Shown here piece after piece: positions 52,779 to 61,537 of a stretch of 64,000 bases of DNA (position 1 is its first letter; every line of letters starts with the position of its first letter). This DNA is from DATFNI01 sp963712305 (GTDB lineage: Bacteria > Bacteroidota > Rhodothermia > Balneolales > DATFMH01). A model generated the notes under the pieces. It saw only the letters and a list, made by a program, of their open reading frames with translations, ran no database searches and was not told where the DNA came from. The stretch lies in NCBI GenBank assembly GCA_963712305.1, contig CAVQHI010000005.1, positions 186,001-250,000 on the forward strand. Reading direction: 5' to 3'. A program made the position numbers and the translations under genes.

Positions 52779-53606
52779 TCAAACAGCCGTCAAGCAGGCA
52801 AAACAGACGAGCCCGTGACGCTCCATATTGCTGACTTTGAATCCACAACGCTGGAACAGTTCTTTACTTTCGTCTAGTGTCCAGAAGTTCAATCCGCCCG
52901 TCTGTACTGCCGACTGTGCCAATCGCAGATACCAGGCTTCTGATTTCAACAGATACATGATGAAAAAACGCGCGTTGTTCTTCAGGATTCGCCGTGTCTC
53001 AAAGAGAACTTTTAGCGGATCCCGCAACTCATTAAGCGTACCCCCGCAAACGGCGCCATCCAGAGCTCCACGGAAAAACGGCATCTCGTGAGCATCACTG
53101 CGGAGTAAGAAAACAGAATATCCTTCCTCCTTACACTTATCATGTGCCTTTTTAAGCATCGGTAGTGAATAATCCATCGCCACAACTTTGGCTTTTGGTG
53201 CCTGCTTCAGCAGCATCCGCGCATAAAGTGCTGTTGAACATCCAATATCAAGATATAGCTCATTTTCTCTAGGCCGAAGGCACTGCTCCATCAGCTCCCG
53301 CTCACGATCCCATGGGAACTTCTCACCTGACAAAAAACTGACGGCATTCTTACGCCAGATATCCTCGTATAAAGATGCCGTAGTATCCCATTTGTTCGAA
53401 TATTCAGCCAGCGACTTGGCTTCATACTCCTCACCTAACAGATCAAGGATATTTTCTTTTATTTGATATTCATCCCCTTTATTGGAGCAGACGGAACCAT
53501 TAAAGGATCCTGACAAATTTGAAACATTTGCAGGCACTTCTATTGTTGCTCCATCATATTTGAGGGACCGCAGGATAAGCGGGGTATCGCTGGTAGTTTT
53601 ATTCAT
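52779..53606 (-). CDS. Class I SAM-dependent methyltransferase
   Basis: A 275-residue enzyme. The SAM-binding motif I is ELYLDIGCSTALYARM (116-131), motif II has VVAMDYSLPMLKKAH, and motif III includes DGAVCGGTLNELRDPLKVLFETRRIL. This is the UbiE/Methyltransf_11 pattern. An N-terminal extension of about 90 residues (FNGSVCSNKGDEYQIKENILDLL) recalls a degraded zinc-ribbon/Trm112-like module. The substrate is unknown. The start is about 170 bp away from the SAM hydroxide adenosyltransferase gene upstream on the same strand. Confidence 0.85.
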   Translation of the reverse strand: MNKTTSDTPLILRSLKYDGATIEVPANVSNLSGSFNGSVCSNKGDEYQIKENILDLLGEEYEAKSLAEYSNKWDTTASLYEDIWRKNAVSFLSGEKFPWDRERELMEQCLRPRENELYLDIGCSTALYARMLLKQAPKAKVVAMDYSLPMLKKAHDKCKEEGYSVFLLRSDAHEMPFFRGALDGAVCGGTLNELRDPLKVLFETRRILKNNARFFIMYLLKSEAWYLRLAQSAVQTGGLNFWTLDESKELFQRCGFKVSNMERHGLVCFACLTAV

Positions 53607-53774
53607 TTCACATGTAATTGAAACACTGTATGATTTATTTCACAACCAGTTATAACCAACAATACGTTCAGACGGCGGGGTTGGTTTCGCAGCTTATCGT
53701 AAAGATATAGACCTGTCAGGTTTTCAATATCCGGCAGGCATATGATTGAAAATTGTTCTGCTGAATTAGCCTTT

Positions 53775-54572
53775 TTACTTCTGAACAAGAACAGTTACCG
53801 GGGCACCTTTTTCTACACTAAGCAGCTTGGCGGCATTTCCTTTATTGACGATCACTTCCAGCATCCCTGAACTACCGATTACTGCCGAAGCCTCCCCTTC
53901 CGCTACGTTACCAAACGTGTTCGACATCTCCTTGATGATCGTGCTCCCGGCATAAATCTTCACTTTTTGTCCGGCAGCAACACTGTGTACCAGCTCTGCC
54001 GAGATATTTGTGATGAGGTTTCCATAATGATCGATGTGTACAACCCAACCCTGAATGCCCTCTTCATCCGCTATTGGCAGAGCCCAGTGATACGTCACCA
54101 ACTCGTCGATTCGACTTCCTACTTTACTGATGGGGACCCCCCGACTCAGGTGGGCTGCCACAGGCGCAAATATATCACGGCCATGAAAGGTATTTGATAG
54201 GTGAATCCGCCAATACTCGTCGTTATCTAACTCGTAGGCTTCATATGACCTGTCATCTCCGACCAAAGAAAAAAGCCCATTGTCAGGTCCCACAAAATAC
54301 TGTTCCCCAATATGTACAGCAACAGGTTTGCGTTCTGTCCCGACGCCGGGATCAACGACAACAAGATGTACGGTATCAGGCGGGTACAAGAAGGCTGAGT
54401 TTTTCAAAACCCATGCGGCAGCCATAACATCCTGCGGCGGAATCTCATGGGATACATCAACAAACCGAACTCCCGGGTTTATCCCGAGAATCACGGCCTT
54501 CATCGCACTGACGTATTGATCTGAGTTCCCGAAATCGGTCGTTAAAGTAATAGTTTGGGGGCCTTCAGCCAT
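53775..54572 (-). CDS. S-adenosyl-L-methionine hydroxide adenosyltransferase (DUF62/SAM_HAT)
   Basis: A 265-residue protein of the SAM hydrolase/fluorinase-like superfamily. It shows the conserved opening ITLTTDFGNSDQYVSAMKAVI, SHEIPPQDVMAAAWVL, VDPGVGTERKPVAV and FVGPDNGLFSLV, with D13 in TDFG. The enzyme hydrolyses SAM to adenosine and methionine, and its physiological role is uncertain. It starts two bases after the dnaN stop codon, so the two are likely in one operon. Confidence 0.93.
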   Translation of the reverse strand: MAEGPQTITLTTDFGNSDQYVSAMKAVILGINPGVRFVDVSHEIPPQDVMAAAWVLKNSAFLYPPDTVHLVVVDPGVGTERKPVAVHIGEQYFVGPDNGLFSLVGDDRSYEAYELDNDEYWRIHLSNTFHGRDIFAPVAAHLSRGVPISKVGSRIDELVTYHWALPIADEEGIQGWVVHIDHYGNLITNISAELVHSVAAGQKVKIYAGSTIIKEMSNTFGNVAEGEASAVIGSSGMLEVIVNKGNAAKLLSVEKGAPVTVLVQK

Positions 54573-54574
54573 TC

Positions 54575-55690
54575 TTATACATAGGTATTGAGCATTACCG
54601 GCATCACCAGCATCAACATCTCTCGGTTATCTTCACGGGTGACCGGTCTTACAATTCCCGCCCGGTTGGGCGTAGAGAAGGCAAATTCCACTTCATCATC
54701 CTCCAGGTGAGTCAGCACATCCGCCAAATATTTGGCATTAAAACCAATGACCATCTCTTCGTTGTCATATTCGCATTTTACGCTCTCTTTGGCCTCACTG
54801 CTCATATCAATATCTTCTGCACAAATCTGCACTTTGTCTTTAGATATTTCCAGGCGTATCTGCTTTGTTGTAGTGCTGGAAAAGATGGAAACACGCCGGA
54901 CTGTTGCCAGCATTTCATCTTTATTGATACGTAACATACGGTCATTTTCACGTGGAATAACAGACTCATAATTAGGATACTGCGCGTCAATCAGTCTTGA
55001 CACAATCAATGTATCACTATTCTTGAATCGTACATGATCATCACTGACGGTTACACTGGTTTGTCCTCCATCAAATGTCTTATGGACCTGCGTTAGAGCC
55101 TTCTCTGGAACAATAAATTTGAGATCCTTTTCCGATGTGATTTCATGATCGACCAGACGTACAAGGCGATGACCATCCGTTGACACGATTCGGCTTTCTT
55201 TGGGCCCTACCTGAAAATAAACACCCATCATAGCGGGACGTAAATCATCCGTTGATACCGCGAATGTTGTATTCTTAATGGCTTCCTTGAGAACATCGGC
55301 AGAAATATCCAGTTCAACGCTGTCATCGAGTGATGGCACAGCAGGAAACTCTTCGCCTTTAACACCGGCTAGCTTATACTTACCCCGGTCGGTTTTGAAC
55401 TCAATCTGGTATTGTTCATTAACATTAAAGAAGACGGGTATGTCAGGAAGCTGACGCAAAGTCTCCAGGAGCCTTTTTGCAGGAATGGCGACTGATCCTG
55501 CCTCTTCGACATCTGCTTCCAATTGTTCCACTATCGAAGTATCCAGGTCGGTGGCGGTCAGTTTTAAAGATTGCCCCTCTGCCTCAAATAATACCATTTC
55601 CAGTATAGGAAGGGTCGCTTTGGTCGGCACAGCTCCGTTTACCGATGATAACCCTTTGACAAGATCCGAGCTCGAAATACTAAATTTCAT
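54575..55690 (-). CDS. dnaN: DNA polymerase III beta subunit (sliding clamp)
   Basis: A 371-residue clamp protein with three repeated domains. Recognisable segments include SVNGAVPTKATLPILEMVLFEAEGQSLKLTATDLD, the second-domain VSTDDLRPAMMGVYFQV, VSTDGHRLV, and the C-terminal LMLVMPVMLNTYV that lies near the ligand-binding groove. It tethers polymerase III to DNA. No dnaA or recF gene is adjacent, so dnaN is away from the classic origin context here. The start lies divergent from the PorV-like gene across 279 bp. Confidence 0.97.
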   Translation of the reverse strand: MKFSISSSDLVKGLSSVNGAVPTKATLPILEMVLFEAEGQSLKLTATDLDTSIVEQLEADVEEAGSVAIPAKRLLETLRQLPDIPVFFNVNEQYQIEFKTDRGKYKLAGVKGEEFPAVPSLDDSVELDISADVLKEAIKNTTFAVSTDDLRPAMMGVYFQVGPKESRIVSTDGHRLVRLVDHEITSEKDLKFIVPEKALTQVHKTFDGGQTSVTVSDDHVRFKNSDTLIVSRLIDAQYPNYESVIPRENDRMLRINKDEMLATVRRVSIFSSTTTKQIRLEISKDKVQICAEDIDMSSEAKESVKCEYDNEEMVIGFNAKYLADVLTHLEDDEVEFAFSTPNRAGIVRPVTREDNREMLMLVMPVMLNTYV

Positions 55691-55880
55691 CGTGATGATC
55701 GGTTTATTATATAATATTATTTAATTTAAAATATAAGATTCGCAAGTTATTTGCGCATTTTTAAAGGGTGAAAAGGTACATTATACTACGAAATAGTACC
55801 AGTCGAAACAACAGCTATTGATTCGGATTTGTCCATTTGAATACATGACACTTCATTTTGCAAGACAGGAATATTTATCG

Positions 55881-55903
55881 TCCATTAATGTGTTATTAAT
55901 GGA
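55881..55903. promoter_or_regulatory. Dyad in the dnaN-porV divergent intergenic region
   Basis: TCCATTAAT (55881-55889) and ATTAATGGA (55895-55903) are perfect inverted repeats with a five-base centre. The position is about 70 bp before the start of the PorV-like gene and about 190 bp from dnaN. It has the form of an operator for a dimeric regulator. No regulator in the window is an obvious partner. Confidence 0.35.
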
Positions 55904-55969
55904 TATTTTCTGCCGCTTTATCGATTTTACCTTTCAATTTTCTTCTCTCACAAGCCCCAATGGTCATCT

Positions 55970-57049
55970 GTGAACAAGTCTTTGCTTTGCACAATACTAC
56001 TGGTCCTGATAACAATATCACTTTCTGTTGCTCAAGGATTTAAATACGGAAAATACGGCGACGATTTTCTCTCTGTAGGTGGCGGTGCACGTGCTCTGGG
56101 AATGGGAAGCAGTTACGTTTCTATGTCGGGTGATGTAACATCTGGATATTGGAATCCTGCGGGCCTGGCACAGGTCAGCGAACTGCAAATGGCATTTATG
56201 CATTCCGAACGCTTTAGCGGGATCGTCGGCTACGACTATGGTGCCGTAGCCCTGCCATTGCGACATTCAAAAGGAACACTTGCTTTCAGTTTCTACAGGC
56301 AGGGAGTGGATGGCATAAAAAACACACTCAGTGCCCTGAATCCCGATAATCCCAATAATCTGCCTGATCCCAATAAGCCATTTCCCACATTTGGAGACAA
56401 TAATTACGCATTCGTACTTTCACTCGCACGCAAAGTTCAGAATCGTTTATCTTGGGGCGTAAGCGCTAAAGTTTTACACAGTAAAATAGGACCATTCGCC
56501 AAGGCCTGGGGTTACACGCTGGATGCCGGGCTTCTTTATGATGCCAAATATTTCCGTTGGGGTGTCAATCTGATGAATATCCCCTCTCTCTTCAAATTTT
56601 GGGAAATCAACAAATCCTCATTAAAAAATCTTCCTGAACTGGGAAACGTAATGCCGACCGGACAGAATGAAATTGTATATCCAACACTCAAAACAGGCAT
56701 TAGTCACACTTTTAGTTTCATCAAAGATTTCAAATTCCTCACTACCGCCGATGTTGATCTGCGTTTTGACAACCGCAGAACCTACTATATAAATCTTGGA
56801 AGGATGAGCATCGAACCACATTTAGGAGCGGAGATATCCTTTAAAAACATCGCGTCTATCCGCTTCGGATTTACTGACTTCACTACCAATAAATCATCAC
56901 ACGTCTATACTTCGCCGACGCTGGGTGCCGGCTTGCATATTGGGCGAATCAATATCGATTATGGATTCACTAACTTCAGTGGGTCTGCCAGCGATCTTGG
57001 CTTTACTCACCGAATCTCGCTCTCTGTGTCATTACCCTATAACATTTAG
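55970..57049 (+). CDS. porV: PorV/PorQ-family outer membrane protein (T9SS-associated type)
   Basis: A 359-residue protein from a GTG start at 55970; the nearby ATG at 55960 is out of frame. The signal peptide is followed by the family opening DDFLSVGGGARALGMGSSYVSMSGDVTSGYWNPAGLAQV. Alternating strands such as AVALPLRHSKGTLAFSFYRQ continue to a C-terminal strand RISLSVSLPYNI, consistent with a 14-stranded barrel. PorV-type proteins shuttle or anchor T9SS cargo at the outer membrane. The T9SS sorting domain in the pseudogene at 20496 independently supports a T9SS in this organism. The exact subfamily (PorV or PorQ) is uncertain. Confidence 0.85.
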   Translation: MNKSLLCTILLVLITISLSVAQGFKYGKYGDDFLSVGGGARALGMGSSYVSMSGDVTSGYWNPAGLAQVSELQMAFMHSERFSGIVGYDYGAVALPLRHSKGTLAFSFYRQGVDGIKNTLSALNPDNPNNLPDPNKPFPTFGDNNYAFVLSLARKVQNRLSWGVSAKVLHSKIGPFAKAWGYTLDAGLLYDAKYFRWGVNLMNIPSLFKFWEINKSSLKNLPELGNVMPTGQNEIVYPTLKTGISHTFSFIKDFKFLTTADVDLRFDNRRTYYINLGRMSIEPHLGAEISFKNIASIRFGFTDFTTNKSSHVYTSPTLGAGLHIGRINIDYGFTNFSGSASDLGFTHRISLSVSLPYNI

Positions 57050-57072
57050 TACCTTTTATTCTAAAAAGAGCA

Positions 57073-58017
57073 TTGGCAAAACGCGTCATCATTGCGGGAC
57101 CAACAGCTGTCGGGAAAACCGATCTTTCACTCAGAATAGCACAATACTGGGACGTGCCCGTTATATCTGCCGATGCACGCCAGTGTTATAAATTCATGGA
57201 TATTGGAACCGGAAAAATCACTCCGGAAGAACGGGCCGGCATCATCCACTACAATATTTCAATTCTTGATCCCAGCGAGGACGATAATGTTCAACGGTTT
57301 CTTGAACGCGCAGAAGAATGGGAAATAGAACTGACAACTGATTACCCATTTGTACTATATGTCGGTGGAAGCACTTTATACCTCGAAGGATTGATACGAC
57401 CACTTGACGATGTACCTGAATCAGACCCTTCGATAGTCAAAACTTTACAAGAAGAACTCGACCAAAAAGGCATTGACCATCTATATCAGGAGCTCAAGAA
57501 AATTGATCCCGAATATTCCGGGAAGATGGATGGAAAGAACACACAACGCATCCTACGCGCACTGGCGGTATATCGGAAGACGGGCAAACCAATCAGCTCC
57601 TATCACGAACAGGATGCCCCCCCGACACCTCCGGAGAATACCGTTGTTTTTGTTATGACACGATCACGGGAGCATCTCTATCAGCGAATCAATGAACGTG
57701 TGGATCAAATGATTGAAGCAGGATTGGTTGACGAGGTGAAGATGCTTCTCCGTCATGGATATAATTTTCGGGGATCTGCATTGAAAACCGTGGGTTACAC
57801 CGAGTTGTATAATTATCTCCATGGCAAACATGATCTTCAGGAAGCAATAAGACTAATAAAACGCAATACACGTCGTTATGCCAAACGTCAGCTTACATGG
57901 TTCAAGCGCTGGCAGGGGGTGATCTGGATCAATTTGGATGAACTCACCGATGAACAAATCACCGAGCTTATGATTCAACAAATCAATAAGGTAGTAGCTG
58001 ACCAGAAAATCCATTAA
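57073..58017 (+). CDS. miaA: tRNA dimethylallyltransferase
   Basis: A 314-residue enzyme that adds a prenyl group to A37 of tRNAs that read U-starting codons. It starts at TTG 57073 with (M)AKRVIIAGPTAVGKTDLSL, P-loop at 8-16. DARQCYKFMDIGTGK, the dimethylallyl site VGGSTLYLEGLIRPL and the C-terminal GYTELYNYLHG...KRNTRRYAKRQLTWFKRW complete the family pattern. It heads a tight run of genes with purS, clpS and purQ. Confidence 0.96.
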   Translation: MAKRVIIAGPTAVGKTDLSLRIAQYWDVPVISADARQCYKFMDIGTGKITPEERAGIIHYNISILDPSEDDNVQRFLERAEEWEIELTTDYPFVLYVGGSTLYLEGLIRPLDDVPESDPSIVKTLQEELDQKGIDHLYQELKKIDPEYSGKMDGKNTQRILRALAVYRKTGKPISSYHEQDAPPTPPENTVVFVMTRSREHLYQRINERVDQMIEAGLVDEVKMLLRHGYNFRGSALKTVGYTELYNYLHGKHDLQEAIRLIKRNTRRYAKRQLTWFKRWQGVIWINLDELTDEQITELMIQQINKVVADQKIH

Positions 58018-58055
58018 ATTTGGCCATTGGGAAAATTCTAAGACACACTACAAGC

Positions 58056-58313
58056 ATGTATAAAGCGAAATTGACGGTAACATTACGTACCTCTATTCTG
58101 GATCCACAGGGTAAGGCAACACATCACGCACTTCAAAATTTAGGCCTGAAAGATATCTCACAGGTTAGGATTGGCAAATATATTGAGCTAAATATTCAGG
58201 CTGACGATCACGATGAAGCTTTGAAAATAGCAAAAGAAGCTGCAGACAAAGTCCTGGCCAACCCCGTAATGGAAGATTACGATATCGAAGTATCAGAATT
58301 ACAAACGACCTGA
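58056..58313 (+). CDS. purS: Phosphoribosylformylglycinamidine synthase subunit PurS
   Basis: An 85-residue protein from ATG 58056; an upstream in-frame TTG at 58020 would add 12 unlikely residues. MYKAKLTVTLRTSILDPQGKA and the closing NPVMEDYDIEVSEL are typical of PurS. PurS, PurQ and PurL form the FGAM synthase complex of purine synthesis. The gene precedes clpS by two bases and purQ follows, which is unusual because purS and purQ are normally adjacent. purL is not in the window. Confidence 0.93.
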   Translation: MYKAKLTVTLRTSILDPQGKATHHALQNLGLKDISQVRIGKYIELNIQADDHDEALKIAKEAADKVLANPVMEDYDIEVSELQTT

Positions 58314-58315
58314 TT

Positions 58316-58621
58316 ATGGTTCGAACGATTGCAACAGCCCAGAGCCAGCCAAAGACCAGGACGAGCCCTGAGGTTATAGTCGAGGAAGAGATCGACAAAC
58401 CATGGCAGCTCATTCTCTACAACGATGATGTCCATAGTTTCGATGAGGTCATTCTACAGCTGCAAAAAGCTTTAAGCTGCAGTCTTGAAGAAGCTGAGGA
58501 ACTGACCGTAACAGTACATACGAAGGGTAAGGCAGTCGTTTATCAGGGTACGTTCGAAGAATGCTTTAAACGAAACTCCGTCTTACAGGAAATTCAACTC
58601 ATTACTGAAATTAAAGGTTAA
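58316..58621 (+). CDS. clpS: ATP-dependent Clp protease adaptor ClpS
   Basis: A 101-residue adaptor that delivers N-degron substrates to ClpA/ClpC. The conserved core is PWQLILYNDDVHSFDEVI (N36-D37-D38-H40 region), with the family helix TVTVHTKGKAVVYQG. The N-terminal tail of about 25 residues is typical. It lies two bases after purS and two bases before purQ, so it is transcriptionally embedded in the purine run. No clpA is nearby. Confidence 0.94.
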   Translation: MVRTIATAQSQPKTRTSPEVIVEEEIDKPWQLILYNDDVHSFDEVILQLQKALSCSLEEAEELTVTVHTKGKAVVYQGTFEECFKRNSVLQEIQLITEIKG

Positions 58622-58623
58622 TC

Positions 58624-59325
58624 GTGTCAACAAAATTTGGCGTAATTGTTTTTCCAGGTTCCAACTGCGATCATGATGCGTATCATGCTGCTGCCCACGT
58701 GATGAACTCGGAGGCCCGGTTCATATGGCATAAAGATACCGATCTGCAGGATTCCGATGTCATCATTATTCCTGGTGGCTTTTCATATGGAGATTATCTG
58801 CGGTCCGGCGCAATAGCTCATTTCTCACCGGTTATGAACTCTATTATCGATTTTGCCAATAAGGGCGGTATTGTCATCGGTATCTGTAATGGTTTCCAGA
58901 TACTGCTCGAATCTGGTCTTCTGGAGGGTGCCATGCTAAGAAACAGAGACCTTCGTTTTGTTTGCAAACATGTTTGGCTTAGAAGCGAAAACAGCGACAC
59001 GCATTTCACAAATAAACTAAAGGAAAAACAGGTTCTTAAAATACCGGTTGCACACGGAGAAGGGAACTACTTTACCGATCCTGACACTCTCAAAAGTCTT
59101 GAGGACAACCAACAGATCGTTTTTCGGTACTGTGAACCAGACGGTTCAATGTCAGACAAATCCAATCCAAACGGATCACTTGACAATATCGCAGGAATCT
59201 GCAATAAAGGGAAAAATGTACTCGGTATGATGCCACACCCTGAACGGGCTGTTGAATCTTTTTCCGGATCGACTGACGGTCGGTTCATTTTTGAATCACT
59301 TCTCGCCGCATTACAAACTGCCTGA
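58624..59325 (+). CDS. purQ: Phosphoribosylformylglycinamidine synthase subunit PurQ
   Basis: A 233-residue glutamine amidotransferase. It starts at GTG 58624. FGVIVFPGSNCDHDA, the nucleophile C88 in GICNGFQILLESGLL, the HGEGNY motif and the terminal MMPHPERAVE are all present. It generates ammonia for PurL. It is followed after six bases by the M42 peptidase. Confidence 0.95.
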   Translation: MSTKFGVIVFPGSNCDHDAYHAAAHVMNSEARFIWHKDTDLQDSDVIIIPGGFSYGDYLRSGAIAHFSPVMNSIIDFANKGGIVIGICNGFQILLESGLLEGAMLRNRDLRFVCKHVWLRSENSDTHFTNKLKEKQVLKIPVAHGEGNYFTDPDTLKSLEDNQQIVFRYCEPDGSMSDKSNPNGSLDNIAGICNKGKNVLGMMPHPERAVESFSGSTDGRFIFESLLAALQTA

Positions 59326-59331
59326 TCTTAT

Positions 59332-60372
59332 ATGAATTTTGATTTACTAGCTTCCATTTCAGAAATGCCCGGTGCCCCGGGATTCGAAAACAAGATACGC
59401 TCGTTCATTATTGATCAAATCAAAGATCATTGTGATGAATACCATGTCGATGGCATTGGCAACCTTGTTGTTCATTGTAAAGGTGATGGTCCCCGTGTTA
59501 TGGCAGCGGCGCATATGGATGAAATCTCGCTGATAACCAAATTTATCGACGATCAGGGATTTATTCGATTTCACACTTTGGGTGGCTTCGATCCGACAAC
59601 ACTTTCTACACAGCGCGTCATCGTACATGGTAAAGAAGACCTGACCGGTGTTATAGGTACCAAGCCCATCCACGCCCAGTCACAGGATGAACGAAAAAAA
59701 GCTCCAAAAACGGATCAATTCTTCATTGATGTCGGGATGCCAGCGGACGAAGTGAGAGATCTGGTTCCAGTCGGATCACCTATTACACGTGAAAGAACCC
59801 TGAAAAAAATGGGAAATTACGTTACTGGAAAATCGCTTGATAATCGTGTTTCTGTTTACATGCTTGTAGAGGCAATTAGACAGATTAAAAACATCAATTG
59901 TGATTTTTATGCTGTATTTACTGTACAGGAAGAAGTCGGCATTCGGGGTGCGCGTGTAGCTACAAATAAGCTTCAACCCGATATTGGTATCACACTTGAT
60001 GTAACACTCTCCAATGATATTCCTGGCGTTGAGATACGTGACCGATGTACTAAGATTGGCGACGGCATAGGAATTAAGATCATGGACGGTAGTGCTATTT
60101 GTACAGCCACTTTAGTCGCTTTTGCCGAACAGGTAGCCCAAAAGAATAAAATATCGTATCAGAGAGAGTTACTTACAGCAGGAGGAACCGATACCTCGGC
60201 TATTCAGTATCTTACCGGTCAGGGTGCCCATGTGACCGGCCTGAGCATCCCGTTACGTTATATGCATAGTACTGTAGAGACCGTGTCGGTCAGCGATATT
60301 GATAGTGGCATCAAACTTTTGATAAAATTGGTTCAAAACCTAAATGAGTACCGATTCAAGACACATTCCTGA
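59332..60372 (+). CDS. M42 family glutamyl/leucyl aminopeptidase
   Basis: A 346-residue dinuclear metallopeptidase of the PepA_GluA/TET type. Metal and catalytic residues are visible: H61 and D63 (AAHMDEI), D170 (KSLDNR), the pair E200-E201 (TVQEEVG), D223 (TLDVT) and H312 (RYMHSTVE). These enzymes form tetrahedral complexes that degrade peptides. The gene overlaps the start of lptB by 29 bp, indicating co-translation. Confidence 0.94.
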   Translation: MNFDLLASISEMPGAPGFENKIRSFIIDQIKDHCDEYHVDGIGNLVVHCKGDGPRVMAAAHMDEISLITKFIDDQGFIRFHTLGGFDPTTLSTQRVIVHGKEDLTGVIGTKPIHAQSQDERKKAPKTDQFFIDVGMPADEVRDLVPVGSPITRERTLKKMGNYVTGKSLDNRVSVYMLVEAIRQIKNINCDFYAVFTVQEEVGIRGARVATNKLQPDIGITLDVTLSNDIPGVEIRDRCTKIGDGIGIKIMDGSAICTATLVAFAEQVAQKNKISYQRELLTAGGTDTSAIQYLTGQGAHVTGLSIPLRYMHSTVETVSVSDIDSGIKLLIKLVQNLNEYRFKTHS

Positions 60373-61126
60373 GGGCGAACCCGATCTGCTTCATTGCCGG
60401 GATCTGGTTAAACGTTACCGGAGACGTGTTGTCGTATCCGAGGTGAGTCTTCGCGTCAAACAGGGCGAAATTGTCGGATTACTCGGACCCAACGGGGCGG
60501 GAAAAACGACTACTTTTTACATGTTTGTGGGACTTATCCAGCCCAATAAAGGTTCCATCTTCTACAATGATCAGAATATCACAAGTCTTCCCATGTACAA
60601 ACGGGCACGAATGGGAATCGGTTATCTTTCACAGGAAGCCAGCATTTTTCGAAATCTGACCGTTCAAGAAAACCTGGAATCAATTCTTGAATTCAAAGGA
60701 CTATCCAGAAAAAAAATAAAACTGCGTACGGAAGAGCTCATTGAAGAGTTCAATCTGCAGCGAATCGTAAAGAATAAGGGTTTCAACCTCTCCGGTGGCG
60801 AACGCCGGCGTGTGGAAGTAGCCCGATCGCTGGCTACCAATCCGCACTTCATGCTTCTTGATGAACCGTTTGCCGGCATCGATCCGATTGCTGTTGAAGA
60901 CTTACAGGAAATGGTAGCTTCTCTCAAAGAAAAGAATATTGGCATTCTGATAACCGATCATAATGTCCACGAGACCCTGGCGATAACGGACCGTGCCTAT
61001 TTGATGTTTGAAGGTAATATTCTTAAAGAAGGAACAGCTGATTTTCTGGCAAATGATGAAGAAGCCAGAAAACTTTATCTTGGTAGCCAATTTAGTCTGG
61101 AGCGCTACCGTTTCAGAAATGAATAA
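60344..61126 (+). CDS. lptB: LPS export ABC transporter ATP-binding protein LptB
   Basis: A 260-residue ABC ATPase. It has Walker A GPNGAGKT (48-55), signature LSGGERRRVEVARS, Walker B FMLLDEPFAGIDPIA and the switch H in ITDHNVHETL. The region IGYLSQEASIFRNLTVQENLESILE matches LptB specifically. It energises LPS extraction from the inner membrane with LptF and LptG, which are not here. The presence of LptB is consistent with a Gram-negative envelope. The start codon lies within the M42 gene. Confidence 0.95.
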   Translation: MSTDSRHIPEGEPDLLHCRDLVKRYRRRVVVSEVSLRVKQGEIVGLLGPNGAGKTTTFYMFVGLIQPNKGSIFYNDQNITSLPMYKRARMGIGYLSQEASIFRNLTVQENLESILEFKGLSRKKIKLRTEELIEEFNLQRIVKNKGFNLSGGERRRVEVARSLATNPHFMLLDEPFAGIDPIAVEDLQEMVASLKEKNIGILITDHNVHETLAITDRAYLMFEGNILKEGTADFLANDEEARKLYLGSQFSLERYRFRNE

Positions 61127-61188
61127 AACATATTATTTTTACGACTCTTTTTTGACCGTAGGTTTAGAGTCACAATAACACTACAGGA

Positions 61189-61515
61189 ATGGAAATAGAA
61201 GAAATATCTGTCCATCAGCTTCAGGGCAAGATGGAGAACGGATCACGCCCTGTTATACTTGATGTTCGTGAACCAGAGGAACTCGAAATAAGCAAGATTC
61301 CGGGCAAATTCATCCCACTTGCCGAACTGATAACACGTTATTCGGAACTGGAACAGCATAAAGATGATGAAATCGTCGTTATATGCCGTAGCGGCAGCAG
61401 AAGTGCCCAGGCTTGTTATTATCTCCAAAACAAGGGCTTCAATAATGTGAAGAATCTACGTGGCGGGATCAATGAATGGGCAAGAGAAATAGATCCATCA
61501 TTGCCCACTTACTGA
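61189..61515 (+). CDS. Rhodanese-like domain protein
   Basis: A 108-residue single-domain sulfurtransferase. The active-site loop is CRSGSR with C66, and the pattern VILDVREPEEL at the start and GGINEWAREIDP at the end are typical of the family. It is likely to act in sulfur transfer or as a redox protein. It ends facing rho, with 22 bp between the stop codons. Confidence 0.9.
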   Translation: MEIEEISVHQLQGKMENGSRPVILDVREPEELEISKIPGKFIPLAELITRYSELEQHKDDEIVVICRSGSRSAQACYYLQNKGFNNVKNLRGGINEWAREIDPSLPTY

Positions 61516-61537
61516 CAGCGTATCTTCGACTGTTTGA

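Noticed and set aside
53603..53788. 61-codon minus-strand frame between the methyltransferase and the SAM hydroxide adenosyltransferase
   Set aside because: It overlaps the end of the upstream gene and the start of the downstream gene and has no recognisable content.
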